From the NCBI GenBank assembly GCA_021163245.1, contig JAGGXB010000105.1, positions 1 to 46,956 on the forward strand: 46,956 nt of DNA, given 5' to 3'. Source of the DNA: Thermoproteales archaeon. Its GTDB lineage: Archaea; Thermoproteota; Thermoprotei; Thermofilales; Thermofilaceae. Of the stretch, positions 18,309 to 26,782 are shown in pieces (position 1 is the first letter of the stretch; every line of letters begins with the position of its first letter). Below the pieces are notes generated by a model. It did not search any database, was not told the origin of the DNA, and saw only the letters and a program-made list of their open reading frames with translations. A program made the translations under genes and the position numbers.

Positions 18309-18866
18309 TTAAGGAAAAAGAAAAGGATTAAGACGTTTATATTCATCTATGAAAGTTTTTATAACCTTCTTTACACCCTCTATATCAAGTTTCTCCGTAG
18401 ATACTACTAGATCAGCAACAGATAAATCAGATAAATCAATACCATAATATTTTTTGGCTCTTTCACTGTTACTTTGTTCTCTTAACCTTAATAACATTTT
18501 AACATCTTGAATAGGTAAATTATCTCTTTTCGAAACTCTTTCAGCTCTGACATCAAAGGACGCATCACATATTATCTTTAAATGTGCTATATCCTTCAAT
18601 ACCCATACGCTTAAATGTCCATCAACAACCACACATCCCTTTTTAGCTTCCTCAATAGCTCTCTCATCAATCAGTTTATCTATGCTTGGATCACTTTCAG
18701 CAATCCTATGAAACTCTTCAAAAGAATATCCCCTCTCAGTAGCCAATCTTCTGAAAATCATACCGTTAGAAATATATCTTAAACCGTAATGTTGAGCAAT
18801 AAACTTAGCATACGTAGTTTTACCAGAACCAGGTTTCCCACTCACCGCAATAACGATTCTTCTCAT
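18309..18866 (-). CDS. cmk: cytidylate kinase
   Basis: A 185-residue P-loop kinase phosphorylating CMP/dCMP. It starts with MRRIVIAVSGKPGSGKTTYA (Walker A GKPGSGKTT), then YISNGMIFRRLA for substrate binding and VVVDGHLSVWVL. This short archaeal form usually lies with eL34, eL14 and cbf5, as here. It begins 2 bases after the eL34 stop codon, so translation is probably coupled. Confidence 0.93.
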   Translation of the reverse strand: MRRIVIAVSGKPGSGKTTYAKFIAQHYGLRYISNGMIFRRLATERGYSFEEFHRIAESDPSIDKLIDERAIEEAKKGCVVVDGHLSVWVLKDIAHLKIICDASFDVRAERVSKRDNLPIQDVKMLLRLREQSNSERAKKYYGIDLSDLSVADLVVSTEKLDIEGVKKVIKTFIDEYKRLNPFLFP

Positions 18867-18868
18867 AT

Positions 18869-19138
18869 CTATGCACTAAATTGTAACCTTACAGCTTCTT
18901 TGAGTCCCATCCTTAAACAACGAGAACACAAATATCCACCAAAAACCCTACTTGGTGGACGATGTCCTTTCCGCTCTTCTTTTATCGTCATCTTGGGAAA
19001 ACCATTAAGTGGGCTACCACAAACAGCACATTTAGGAACATCGTGTTTCTTAGGCAGCACATGAACTACATGTCTACCTCCAGGAGTCCTAACTATCTTC
19101 CTTTTCACTGTTCGAGACCTTAAAGCAGGTCTAGGCAA
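18869..19138 (-). CDS. rpl34e: 50S ribosomal protein eL34
   Basis: An 89-residue basic protein with two CxxC zinc knuckles (KCAVCG near 37-42 and LCSRCL near 71-76) and the family start MPRPALRSRTVKRK. The start codon is TTG at 19138, four bases after a strong GGTGAGGA motif. First gene of the eL34-cmk-eL14-cbf5 cluster; the tRNA-Val gene lies just upstream on the same strand. Confidence 0.93.
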   Translation of the reverse strand: MPRPALRSRTVKRKIVRTPGGRHVVHVLPKKHDVPKCAVCGSPLNGFPKMTIKEERKGHRPPSRVFGGYLCSRCLRMGLKEAVRLQFSA

Positions 19139-19223
19139 TATTCCTCACCATCTATTTAGCTCTTTCCAATTAACCTGACACTTATATGTCTATCAATTAT
19201 TAATTTTTTATCATAATGAATGG

Positions 19224-19330
19224 TGGGCCCGCCGGGAATCGAACCCGGGACCACCGCCTATCCTAGATCATTACGAACACGTAAGGGCGGCATCCTATAC
19301 GGATTTACTTAGCCGCTAGACTACGGGCCC
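19224..19330 (-). tRNA. tRNA-Val(TAC) with two introns
   Basis: Acceptor GGGCCCG/CGGGCCC, discriminator A, encoded CCA (19221-19223). Intron 1 (19297-19310, 14 bases) interrupts the D loop: central helix GCGG/CCGT, bulges CTA and ATA; removal leaves D loop AGCGGCTA. Intron 2 (19260-19279, 20 bases) is at 37/38: central helix CTTA/TAGG with a wobble, bulges CGT and ATA; the spliced loop CTTACGA gives anticodon TAC on stem CCGCC/GGCGG. Both cuts must be made for a functional cloverleaf. Confidence 0.93.
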
Positions 19331-19377
19331 TCTTACTAGATAAACATTAAGTCAAATATAAATTTTAAATCAAGCTA

Positions 19378-19884
19378 TCATTCAAAAGGATTATACTGTT
19401 TAAGCTTAGAAATAGCCTCCTCTAAGATTTCTATTACCCTCGCATTATCCAAAGGCTCAAGCAACTCTCCACACTCAATGCATCTAAATGAATTATCTAC
19501 CGCCTCATCAAAAGTATATTTCTTTTCACATTTAAGACAAACATAAAAAGTGTTATCCCTTTCATATTCCAACCTCTGTCTAAGAATAGCTAAGGCTTTC
19601 TTTCTCCTAGCCTCTAATATGACAGCTGGATTCTCATCTGTTACCCTCCAAAAATAAATATACCATCCTATTTTCTCATCACGAGCCCTACGATACCTAA
19701 GCAACCTTTGCTCAAATAAATCATTCAAAATCTTTCTAGCTTCGTTGACATCTATTCCAAAAAAATTTGCAACCTGCTCATCAGTAGCCTCACCCCTCGA
19801 AATAAGAAACTCCATTACCTGCCTAGCCCTTTTACCAAAAATTTTTTCCGAAAGCTCGGCCAAAACCTGAACATTAAGACTCAT
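19378..19884 (-). CDS. tfe: transcription factor E (TFIIE-alpha homologue)
   Basis: General transcription factor that helps open promoters with TBP/TFB/RNA polymerase. The 168 residues comprise an N-terminal winged helix (about 1-90) and a C-terminal zinc ribbon with CLKC and CIEC pairs at about 113-138. The ATG at 19884 follows GGGTG and overlaps the end of the Trm56 gene; the upstream GTG and TTG codons are inside or against that motif. Co-transcribed with trm56, hflX and the aMBF1 gene. Confidence 0.94.
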   Translation of the reverse strand: MSLNVQVLAELSEKIFGKRARQVMEFLISRGEATDEQVANFFGIDVNEARKILNDLFEQRLLRYRRARDEKIGWYIYFWRVTDENPAVILEARRKKALAILRQRLEYERDNTFYVCLKCEKKYTFDEAVDNSFRCIECGELLEPLDNARVIEILEEAISKLKQYNPFE

Positions 19885-20437
19885 TTCCAACACCCATCCT
19901 AACTACATTTTTGTATCTCTTACTTGGAACAATCCTATATCTCGCATTTATAAACTCTTTTGCTAATTCCTCTCCTCTAAACAGCCTATCTAAGAAAACG
20001 GCTAAAGCAGCTATCTCACTATGGGGCTGATTACCAATAGCTACATTATAATCAGCTATTTTATACACCTCTGCAGGAACTTTTTCAGCACCTATAACAA
20101 TTAATATATCAGCATTCTCCTTAATTATTCTATCTAAAACATTTGACAACTGAATATTTTCACCATACATAGTAAGATGAACTATCCTAAACCCGTTTCT
20201 TTTACACTGTCTCATAAATGATAAAGGGTTAGTAACTGTCTCAACTCCGAAATCGTCACCCCAATCCTCGCAAACCTTCTTCAATGTCTCATACACACTC
20301 TCCTCAACAATTCCAGCAAAAACAATTTTATTCGCACCAAATGCTCTAGCTACAAGACCTACATGAGTCGAAACTCTTTTATCACGCTGAAGCCTATGAC
20401 CTAAACGTAGAACAACTATTCTCTTTTTAAAAAACAT
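19874..20437 (-). CDS. trm56: tRNA (cytidine(56)-2'-O)-methyltransferase
   Basis: A 187-residue SPOUT-family enzyme that methylates the ribose of C56 in the tRNA T loop using S-adenosylmethionine. The start RIVVLRLGHRLQRDKRVSTH and the knot region IVIGAEKVPAEVY ... VAIGNQPHSEIAALAVFLDRL match the archaeal Trm56 family, in which this protein-only enzyme usually replaces a C/D sRNA guide. The gene overlaps tfe by 11 bases. Confidence 0.92.
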   Translation of the reverse strand: MFFKKRIVVLRLGHRLQRDKRVSTHVGLVARAFGANKIVFAGIVEESVYETLKKVCEDWGDDFGVETVTNPLSFMRQCKRNGFRIVHLTMYGENIQLSNVLDRIIKENADILIVIGAEKVPAEVYKIADYNVAIGNQPHSEIAALAVFLDRLFRGEELAKEFINARYRIVPSKRYKNVVRMGVGNES

Positions 20438-20457
20438 AATCTCTTAACCTACTTTTA

Positions 20458-21705
20458 CTATCTGCTAAACAAAACTATTCTATTTTTTCTAGCAAATTTC
20501 TCTATCCAATCCCTTTTACCTTCAATTTCTAAAACTATCTTACCATTCAATACATTAATATCCTTAACATAACAGTTCGAAACAATTTTCTCAAGAAAAG
20601 AACTATTTCTAGGAATAATCAATTTATACCTATTATATCTCGGTAGTTTACTAATAATTTTATCTTCTAAAAGATCTAATCCTACATTCTTCTTAGCAGA
20701 AACAGCTACAACATCAACACCATATTCTTTTAAAAATCTTAATTTCTCTTTCATATCCTCTAAATTTATTAAATCAATTTTATTAGCAACCAAAATAACA
20801 TTGTTAAAAGATATGCTTAACTTAGAAAGAATCTCAAAACTAGCCTCAAGCTTTCTTTTTACTTCTCCTATCTTCTCACTTATATCAACAACTAATAAAA
20901 TAACATCAGAGTAAAGTAACTCTCCTAACGTTGTATAAAAAGCATCAAGAAGAAGTCTAGGCAGACTATCTATGAAACCAATAGTATCAGACAATAATAG
21001 TGGCCTACCCTTTATTTTAATCCTTCTAACCTTAGGAGAAAGAGTCGCAAAAGGTCTACCATCACTAAACTCATTTAACCTGGTAAAAACGTTAAACAAT
21101 GTAGTCTTACCCGCACCCGTATAACCAGTCAATGAAACACTATATAAGCCCGTATAATTTCTCCTCTCCCATCGATGACTCTTAATCCTTCTAATTTTTT
21201 CTAAACGCTTCTCAATCAACGCTATCCTTTTCGTAACATGACGATAATAAGCATCTATAGCATATCTACCACCACCCATAAAACCTGGTAGCTCACCCGT
21301 CTTGACAAGATGTATATATTCTCTAATCATTGAAAGCTCTCTCTTCAGTCTAGCCAACTCAATTTGCAACTTAGCCTCACGGCTACCAGCACGAGAAGCA
21401 AATATCTCAAGGATTAACTCAAATCTATCAATGACTTCTACGCCAAGCTCTTTCTGAAGATTATATTCCTGTCCCGGTTTTAACTCATTAAAAAATATAA
21501 CCTTGTCAACATTATACTCTTTTATCAACTTTTTTAATTCTAATACCTTCCCTCTCCCAATATTATATGTTGAGCTATAGCCTCTAGTCTGTAAAACACT
21601 CATAACCACACTATATCCAGCTGCCTCAGCCAATTCTTTAAGCTCTCCAAGAAGATTCTTTTCAAATCTCTCTTTTCGTTGAACAATAATAACTCTTTTT
21701 TCCAT
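20458..21705 (-). CDS. hflX: HflX-family GTPase
   Basis: Ribosome-associated GTPase, 415 residues. The N-terminal HflX domain carries RGYSSTYNIGRGKVLELKKL and a coiled coil at about 110-185; the G domain has G1 GYTGAGKTTLFN at about 197-208, the G3 motif DTIGF, and G4 NKID. A Gly-rich GFMGGGRYAID segment precedes the helical hairpin, typical of archaeal HflX. It lies between the aMBF1 gene and trm56 on the same strand. Confidence 0.93.
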   Translation of the reverse strand: MEKRVIIVQRKERFEKNLLGELKELAEAAGYSVVMSVLQTRGYSSTYNIGRGKVLELKKLIKEYNVDKVIFFNELKPGQEYNLQKELGVEVIDRFELILEIFASRAGSREAKLQIELARLKRELSMIREYIHLVKTGELPGFMGGGRYAIDAYYRHVTKRIALIEKRLEKIRRIKSHRWERRNYTGLYSVSLTGYTGAGKTTLFNVFTRLNEFSDGRPFATLSPKVRRIKIKGRPLLLSDTIGFIDSLPRLLLDAFYTTLGELLYSDVILLVVDISEKIGEVKRKLEASFEILSKLSISFNNVILVANKIDLINLEDMKEKLRFLKEYGVDVVAVSAKKNVGLDLLEDKIISKLPRYNRYKLIIPRNSSFLEKIVSNCYVKDINVLNGKIVLEIEGKRDWIEKFARKNRIVLFSR

Positions 21706-21711
21706 CTAGGA

Positions 21712-22203
21712 CTAATCACCGCCTTTAAATTCTACAACATCGCCCAAAGTAATATCGTATTTAGATTGAGAATATGAATAATAGTCATATTCTTCTTCCT
21801 CATATCTCTCAACTAACTTGATTTTTAAAACTTTTTCAAGCTTTCGGGCTAAACCTATCGTGGGTTGTAACATACCCTCCTCAATTCTTCTTATAGTCGA
21901 TACTTTTTCACCCACCATTGCAGCAAGCACATCTCTAGTAATCCCTATTTTGTTTCTAGCCTCCTTTATCCTTTCTGAATAATCTTCTACAATCTCTTCC
22001 ACAATATTTGTTTTTTTAGAACGCACAGGTTTATAAGAATATGTTCTCTTATTAAGTTTTCTCCTAGGACTACTAAGATCTATTACTTCAATAATAGACC
22101 CAACCCTATTGGCGCATCTCCAACAAACTATAAGCTCACTTCTATCGACAATAACTTTATATGCCTTTCCCTTTATTACAGTTCCACAGATCTCACATCT
22201 CAT
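21712..22203 (-). CDS. multiprotein bridging factor 1 homologue (aMBF1)
   Basis: A 163-residue protein. An N-terminal zinc ribbon (MRCEICG ... VCWRC) is followed by a charged linker and a Cro/C1-type helix-turn-helix at about 75-140 (TRDVLAAMVGEKVSTIRRIE). This is the archaeal MBF1 architecture, associated with ribosomes and the basal transcription machinery. The ATG at 22203 is used because the zinc ribbon begins there in the family; the longer frame from 22227 adds only a hydrophobic stub. First gene of the aMBF1-hflX-trm56-tfe operon. Confidence 0.9.
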   Translation of the reverse strand: MRCEICGTVIKGKAYKVIVDRSELIVCWRCANRVGSIIEVIDLSSPRRKLNKRTYSYKPVRSKKTNIVEEIVEDYSERIKEARNKIGITRDVLAAMVGEKVSTIRRIEEGMLQPTIGLARKLEKVLKIKLVERYEEEEYDYYSYSQSKYDITLGDVVEFKGGD

Positions 22204-22261
22204 ACTAATTATTAAGTAAAACATCATAAATTATTAAATATAGCATTTGTAACGTGACATT

Positions 22262-22774
22262 ATGGAAGATAAAACCATACATAATAAAAAGGAAAAACCA
22301 ACTATGTATGATCTTGAAAAAATAGCAGCAATAATCTCAATGCAATATGATTTATCCCTAGTACCATTTTTTACTTGTAGTAAGATATCTGTGATAAGAT
22401 CATCAAGTACGAAAAGAATAAAATATATTTATTTCGGAGATAAACTTTTAGGAACTCTTAGAGCGACAGATGAAAGATTCGTACCAACTCTTTTCGGTGC
22501 AAAATATATAATGAAAAAAATAAGCAATAAATTAATAGTAAAAGTTTCTTCTGATGCAGCGGAATGGGTTTCAAGAGGAAGAACAGTTTTTTGTAAACAT
22601 GTTATAGAAGTAGATGAAAATATTAGACCAGGAGAAGAAGTTTTTGTAGTAGATGAACAAGACAATCTGATAGCTATAGGAAAAGCTGTCCTTTCTGGAA
22701 GAGAAATAAAAGAAAAGAAAAAAGGAAAAGCTGTTAAAGTTAGAAGAGGGTTAAGGGAAGATCAGGACTTATAG
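22262..22774 (+). CDS. PUA-domain RNA-binding protein
   Basis: A 170-residue protein. The C-terminal half (about 85-160) is a PUA domain: KVSSDAAEWVSRGRTVFCKH, then DENIRPGEEVFVVDEQDNLIAIGKAVLSG. The N-terminal half (about 15-80) resembles the domain that precedes PUA in archaeosine tRNA-guanine transglycosylases. Split proteins of this kind are common in Crenarchaeota, where catalytic and PUA parts are separate genes; that role is plausible but not shown. The 3' end overlaps the convergent gene at 22762 by 13 bases. Confidence 0.8.
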   Translation: MEDKTIHNKKEKPTMYDLEKIAAIISMQYDLSLVPFFTCSKISVIRSSSTKRIKYIYFGDKLLGTLRATDERFVPTLFGAKYIMKKISNKLIVKVSSDAAEWVSRGRTVFCKHVIEVDENIRPGEEVFVVDEQDNLIAIGKAVLSGREIKEKKKGKAVKVRRGLREDQDL

Positions 22775-23076
22775 AACGTTATATATCTGAATTGTCTCCT
22801 GTTCTCAATACTAATATTGAAATGTTCCCCTAACACACGCTCTATCTCTCTATAAAAATACTGATTCGCCAATCTAGATGGTGGTCTTATTCTAGGAACT
22901 AATCCTCTAATAATGTTAAGATCAGTAGTCTTCCTTCTATATGATACGTAAGCATATCTTAGCAAAGTTCTAAGCTTGACAGAAATATGCTTTGACCTTG
23001 TGTCTTTCAGCAATTCTTGAGCCACAAGAAGAACATGCTCTATAAGCTTGTTCTTCTCTATAAGAGAAGAAGGCAT
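22762..23076 (-). CDS. conserved-looking hypothetical protein
   Basis: A 104-residue basic helical protein with no cysteine and no membrane segment, rich in Arg in the middle (RGLVPRIRPPSRLANQYFYR). The start follows a GGTGG motif at a good distance, which supports expression. Composition suggests nucleic-acid or ribosome contact, but I do not recognise the family. It overlaps the convergent PUA gene at the 3' end. Confidence 0.6.
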   Translation of the reverse strand: MPSSLIEKNKLIEHVLLVAQELLKDTRSKHISVKLRTLLRYAYVSYRRKTTDLNIIRGLVPRIRPPSRLANQYFYREIERVLGEHFNISIENRRQFRYITFYKS

Positions 23077-23186
23077 TCAACCACCTATCCAAGAATAATA
23101 TTTAACTTAACCATTTAAAAATTTTTGGGAACATTTTTTAACTACTTAACTAAATAAAAAAAGACTAATGACTAAATAGAGATTTT

Positions 23187-23654
23187 TTAATTTTTAACAA
23201 CTTTATAAACTATTTCTTCTCGTAATTTAGCTACGCTACATATTTCTTGAATCCTCTCATCTTTTTCTTTTAACTCTGGTAACCTCTCATAATATTTTAT
23301 AACAATACTGTTTTTCTTCATCTCACAAATCTTTATTAGCTCAACATTCTTTCCATTAGATTCAACACTATATATCTTAAAGATATATTGGGCATTCTCA
23401 GGAATTTGATATAGTTTAACTACACCCTCAAATTCTCCATGAACTAAATCAGCAAATGTTATTAAAAGAGTATTTGAGAACTCTTTATCAAAAATGACGT
23501 CATCCATGTCCTCTATCTCTCTTTCTGATACAGGTTCTAGAGAAACAATATTGCCATTGACATCAACAATTTTTACATTGGTAATTACCTTCATTTTTAG
23601 AACTCTAGGATCATAGAGCCTCAAATTAAAATCAATAGCCTCTATCTCAACCAT
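23187..23654 (-). CDS. hypothetical partner of the radical SAM gene
   Basis: A 155-residue protein with no signal peptide, membrane segment or recognised motif; mixed alpha/beta with a charged C-terminal helix. It begins 4 bases after the stop codon of the radical SAM gene, and its GAGGAG ribosome-binding motif lies at that stop, so the two are translated together. Function unknown. A lipid-related accessory role follows only from this pairing. Confidence 0.6.
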   Translation of the reverse strand: MVEIEAIDFNLRLYDPRVLKMKVITNVKIVDVNGNIVSLEPVSEREIEDMDDVIFDKEFSNTLLITFADLVHGEFEGVVKLYQIPENAQYIFKIYSVESNGKNVELIKICEMKKNSIVIKYYERLPELKEKDERIQEICSVAKLREEIVYKVVKN

Positions 23655-23658
23655 AAGC

Positions 23659-25488
23659 TTACTCCTCTATTACAGGAATTCCGAATTTTTTAGACGCAAG
23701 AACATGATCTTCATACGGTATTTTGCTGACATCTATGATTCCCTCATAATGATACCTATAAGCCTCTCCCTCTATTAACTTCTTAATATTACGTTTATAT
23801 TTTAAATCCAATAGCTTTTTACCAGTCATTTCCTCCCATTCTTTTAATGTATATGAGAAAACCCTTTGAACTCTATCTCGATAAAATTCTGGAATAACGT
23901 TAAACGAGCAGAAAGGAACCTCCCTTCCATCAGGCATAACATAATGTATATCACATCTTTGAACTCTTGCAACATCATGATTAAATAAGTCTTGGAAATG
24001 CATCATACCTAGAAACAATGTATTATAGTGAAACTCTCCTAAAGCATCATAACTATGTCTAATAAAGATATTATATAAAAACTTTATAATTTTCTTTCCC
24101 TTTCTTAATCTTTTTGGAGCTTTAGATAAATCGACAAACTTGGGTATTTTTCTCAACGCTTCAAACAAAACAAAATATTTGGTTTTACCTCTCTGTATTT
24201 CCTGGGCCTTTTCCTCTAAAAACTTCATAAACTCCTTAACATTGACGAATCTAGTAATAGGTATAAGTTCTCCATCATCCTCTTTGAAAATATATGTCGC
24301 CGCACCACATGCAAAATGTGTCGTTAGCTCTATTTGAGGCCTACCTGTAATGGCTTCTATAAAATGTGAAATAGGAGCAACCGTTGGAACAGGATACCAA
24401 TCATCCCTCGAAATTTTCCCATCAGTCTGTTTCTCTATCTCTTTTATTGCGTCAGGAATAGTAATACGATATTTCATTCTCTCCTTCTTTGGCATTCTTC
24501 CAGTGAGAGACACAGGCTGAATATTCACACCTCTAACAATATCAATATGCTTTAAACCAAACCTAATCATATCCCCTAACTCATGGTCATTATATCCTTT
24601 GATAAGCGTTGGGACAAGAACAACACCAAGCCCAGCCTTTCTTAAATTATTCAAAACATAAGGAATCTCCCAATGGTTTTTAGGATTAGTATAAGGTGTA
24701 ACTCCATCAAAGCTCATATATAATACATTTGTCCCAGCCTCCCTTAACATCCTAGCAAGTTCTGGCTCAAATGCTAATTTTATGCCAGTTGTATTTACTT
24801 GTATGTGTGTATAACCCTCTTCTTTAGCTATATGAATAATATCCACCAAATCATCTCTCAAAGTAGGTTCTCCTCCAGTAATCTGTAATGCTATAGCTGG
24901 ATAGGGCCTTAGTTTTCTAGCTTGTCTAAGCATATATCGAATATGATTTAGTGTAGGTTCATATACATAACCAGCCTTACTGGCAAAAAAGAAACAATAC
25001 CAACAACTTAAATCACATCTATTAGTTACGACGAGATTAATCAGAGCAGGATGAGATTTGTGTCTAGGACAAAGGCCACAATTATAAGGACAGGGAGCAA
25101 TTAAATCTATATGAGGATTAGCTATACCTTTACCGTCATACTGCCATTTACGAAACCTCGAATATAACTCATAGTCTCCCCAATACAGTTCTTCAAACTC
25201 TCCATGTTCAGGACATTTTTTTCTTATCCAGACTTTGCCATCACGCTTAAATATAACAGCTTTAAGTAATGAAAGACAATATGGACAAGCACTCAAGGTA
25301 TAAGTAATTAATTCTTCACCATCTTTAAGTTCCGGTGTATATTTGGTGTATATTTTATAATCAATATTTACTTTAGGAATAAGCTTATACCTCACTTTTT
25401 CTGCAACTTTTTCAATTTCCTCTAAAGAAGCTTTTGCCAGTTCTCTGTAATCTATACGAAACTCTGTAATTTCTTCTTGAGAAACCAT
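23659..25488 (-). CDS. tes: radical SAM enzyme, tetraether lipid synthase (Tes)-like
   Basis: Probable synthase joining the tails of two archaeol lipids to make GDGT, the hyperthermophile monolayer lipid. From the ATG at 25488 (609 residues): Cys68-X2-Cys71 and Cys92 near the N-terminus, then CPYNCGLC (133-140), then the radical SAM motif CDLSCWYC (158, 162, 165) and the GGEPTLR motif. A C-terminal part has two further cysteines (RCDIHYV and PFCSFNV). Extra cysteine sets and the SFDGVTPYTN/GRMP segments match the MJ0619/Tes family, whose structure has three iron-sulfur clusters and a rubredoxin-like iron. The GTG at 25497 lies in the GGTG motif. Confidence 0.75.
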   Translation of the reverse strand: MVSQEEITEFRIDYRELAKASLEEIEKVAEKVRYKLIPKVNIDYKIYTKYTPELKDGEELITYTLSACPYCLSLLKAVIFKRDGKVWIRKKCPEHGEFEELYWGDYELYSRFRKWQYDGKGIANPHIDLIAPCPYNCGLCPRHKSHPALINLVVTNRCDLSCWYCFFFASKAGYVYEPTLNHIRYMLRQARKLRPYPAIALQITGGEPTLRDDLVDIIHIAKEEGYTHIQVNTTGIKLAFEPELARMLREAGTNVLYMSFDGVTPYTNPKNHWEIPYVLNNLRKAGLGVVLVPTLIKGYNDHELGDMIRFGLKHIDIVRGVNIQPVSLTGRMPKKERMKYRITIPDAIKEIEKQTDGKISRDDWYPVPTVAPISHFIEAITGRPQIELTTHFACGAATYIFKEDDGELIPITRFVNVKEFMKFLEEKAQEIQRGKTKYFVLFEALRKIPKFVDLSKAPKRLRKGKKIIKFLYNIFIRHSYDALGEFHYNTLFLGMMHFQDLFNHDVARVQRCDIHYVMPDGREVPFCSFNVIPEFYRDRVQRVFSYTLKEWEEMTGKKLLDLKYKRNIKKLIEGEAYRYHYEGIIDVSKIPYEDHVLASKKFGIPVIEE

Positions 25489-25567
25489 TAATGACACCTA
25501 TCAATTCTCTACTCTAAATTATTATTATTTATTTATTTAGCTTTTATCTCAAAATAAATATATAATT

Positions 25568-26635
25568 TTATTCCTTTATAGGGGTTTTTTGCGTAAGATT
25601 CTTCAGAAACTCCAGATTGAAATCCTCAAAAAACTTCGAAGAATATATTACTGTGATAGTTCCGGTAAAAATAGCTTCAAAGAGAACTATTATACTCCTA
25701 GTTAATACTGTTACTGTAACAGCAACTTCCTTTGGAACACCGAGAAGTATAAACATGGAAGTCATAGCTATGTCTAAAACTCCTGCATTAGCAGGAATAC
25801 CTATAGGAAGATTATCTGCTAAACCATATATCGGATAGGCTGTAGCTAGTGCCCAAAAACTCATCTTATGCCCTACGGCTATAAAGAAAACATATGGGAT
25901 CGAGACACCGAGACACCACTGTATTATCAAAAACAGAAATCCTAAAAAGATATTGCTTGTTTTCTCTCTTAACAAAATCATTGACTCTCTATAAGATTTT
26001 ATAAGAGATAAAACTTTCTCTTGATACTTCTGTAATCTTATTCTCCTAAAAGACCTTCCTAAATAGTCGAATGCTTTAATAGAATATCTTTCAATTAAAT
26101 CTATTCTAAAAACAAGTAATAATCCGACAATTATTACAATAACGGCAAGAGATACAGCAAAGATTCCCCGTTTAATAATATCACTAGAAAGAATCTTTCC
26201 GCCTTCTATCAAAAATATAAGACCTATCGAAACAAACATGGCAAAAGCTATAGCACTTAGAACCCTGTGAACAACAACAGTAGCAAGCCCTCTTGAATAA
26301 TCTATATTATAAAGTTTTTTTAGAAGATAAAGTCTCAGAGCTTCACCAGTCATGAATGCAGCAGGTATAAGCATGTCTCCAAACCAGCCTATGATCACTA
26401 TCAATATAGCGTCTTTTAATTTTATCTCTCTACATATACATTTCACTAAAAAGAACCATGCAAGTCCGTAAAAAAATATAAAGCCAACATCGATAATGAC
26501 TGCTAAAAAGTAATACATCGAACTAGACTTTCTCAAAACACTAAAGAGTTGTTTTACGTCAACTCCTATCAAAAATATATACGCTATAAATATCAACACT
26601 CCTATAACGATAAGTATACTAGGATTAACTTTCAT
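25568..26635 (-). CDS. flippase-like integral membrane protein (LPG synthase TM domain, UPF0104)
   Basis: A 355-residue polytopic protein with about eight hydrophobic helices. The family signature is seen in WFGDMLIPAAFMTGEALRLYLL and, later, the PIYGLADNLPIGIPANAGVLD loop. Archaeal members include AglD-like and flippase-like proteins acting on isoprenoid lipids; the substrate here is unknown. The ATG at 26635 after GAGG is preferred to the TTG at 26644. A structured RNA element ends 44 bases upstream on the same strand. Proximity to the Tes-like gene may indicate a lipid role. Confidence 0.8.
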   Translation of the reverse strand: MKVNPSILIVIGVLIFIAYIFLIGVDVKQLFSVLRKSSSMYYFLAVIIDVGFIFFYGLAWFFLVKCICREIKLKDAILIVIIGWFGDMLIPAAFMTGEALRLYLLKKLYNIDYSRGLATVVVHRVLSAIAFAMFVSIGLIFLIEGGKILSSDIIKRGIFAVSLAVIVIIVGLLLVFRIDLIERYSIKAFDYLGRSFRRIRLQKYQEKVLSLIKSYRESMILLREKTSNIFLGFLFLIIQWCLGVSIPYVFFIAVGHKMSFWALATAYPIYGLADNLPIGIPANAGVLDIAMTSMFILLGVPKEVAVTVTVLTRSIIVLFEAIFTGTITVIYSSKFFEDFNLEFLKNLTQKTPIKE

Positions 26636-26679
26636 TATCCTCAATAGAAATCTATATTACACTGTTTAAAGCATTTTTC

Positions 26680-26738
26680 TGAGCTCATTCTAGCCCTGTT
26701 CCTCATCACTCGGTACCCGAGTTTCTAATCATTGCTCA
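26680..26738 (-). ncRNA. candidate box C/D sRNA or kink-turn leader element, copy 1
   Basis: Minus-strand order: stem TGAGC (26738-26734), C box ATGATTA (26732-26626 side, ending 26726), 12-base spacer, D'-like CCGA (26713-26710), perfect C' GTGATGA (26709-26703), 14-base spacer, D box ATGA (26688-26685), stem GCTCA (26684-26680). The closing stem is perfect. C-box base 6 is T and D-box base 1 is A, a compensatory change from the usual G-C. D' and C' are adjacent, which is unusual. A GC-rich hairpin ACTCGG/CCGAGT overlaps the middle. A TATA-like GTTATAATT lies about 26 bases upstream. The layout is shared with 33935-33992. No guide target is assigned. Confidence 0.5.
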
Positions 26739-26782
26739 TTTATATAAGGCTCATCTAACAATTATAACTTTCATCTAAAGAA

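Noticed and set aside
26720-26750. TATATAAG-like sequence at 26741-26748 as the promoter of the copy 1 RNA element
   Set aside because: It is too close (2-10 bases) to the element's 5' stem for archaeal spacing of about 25 bases; a TATA-like sequence near 26760-26768 fits better. It could instead serve a start inside the element.
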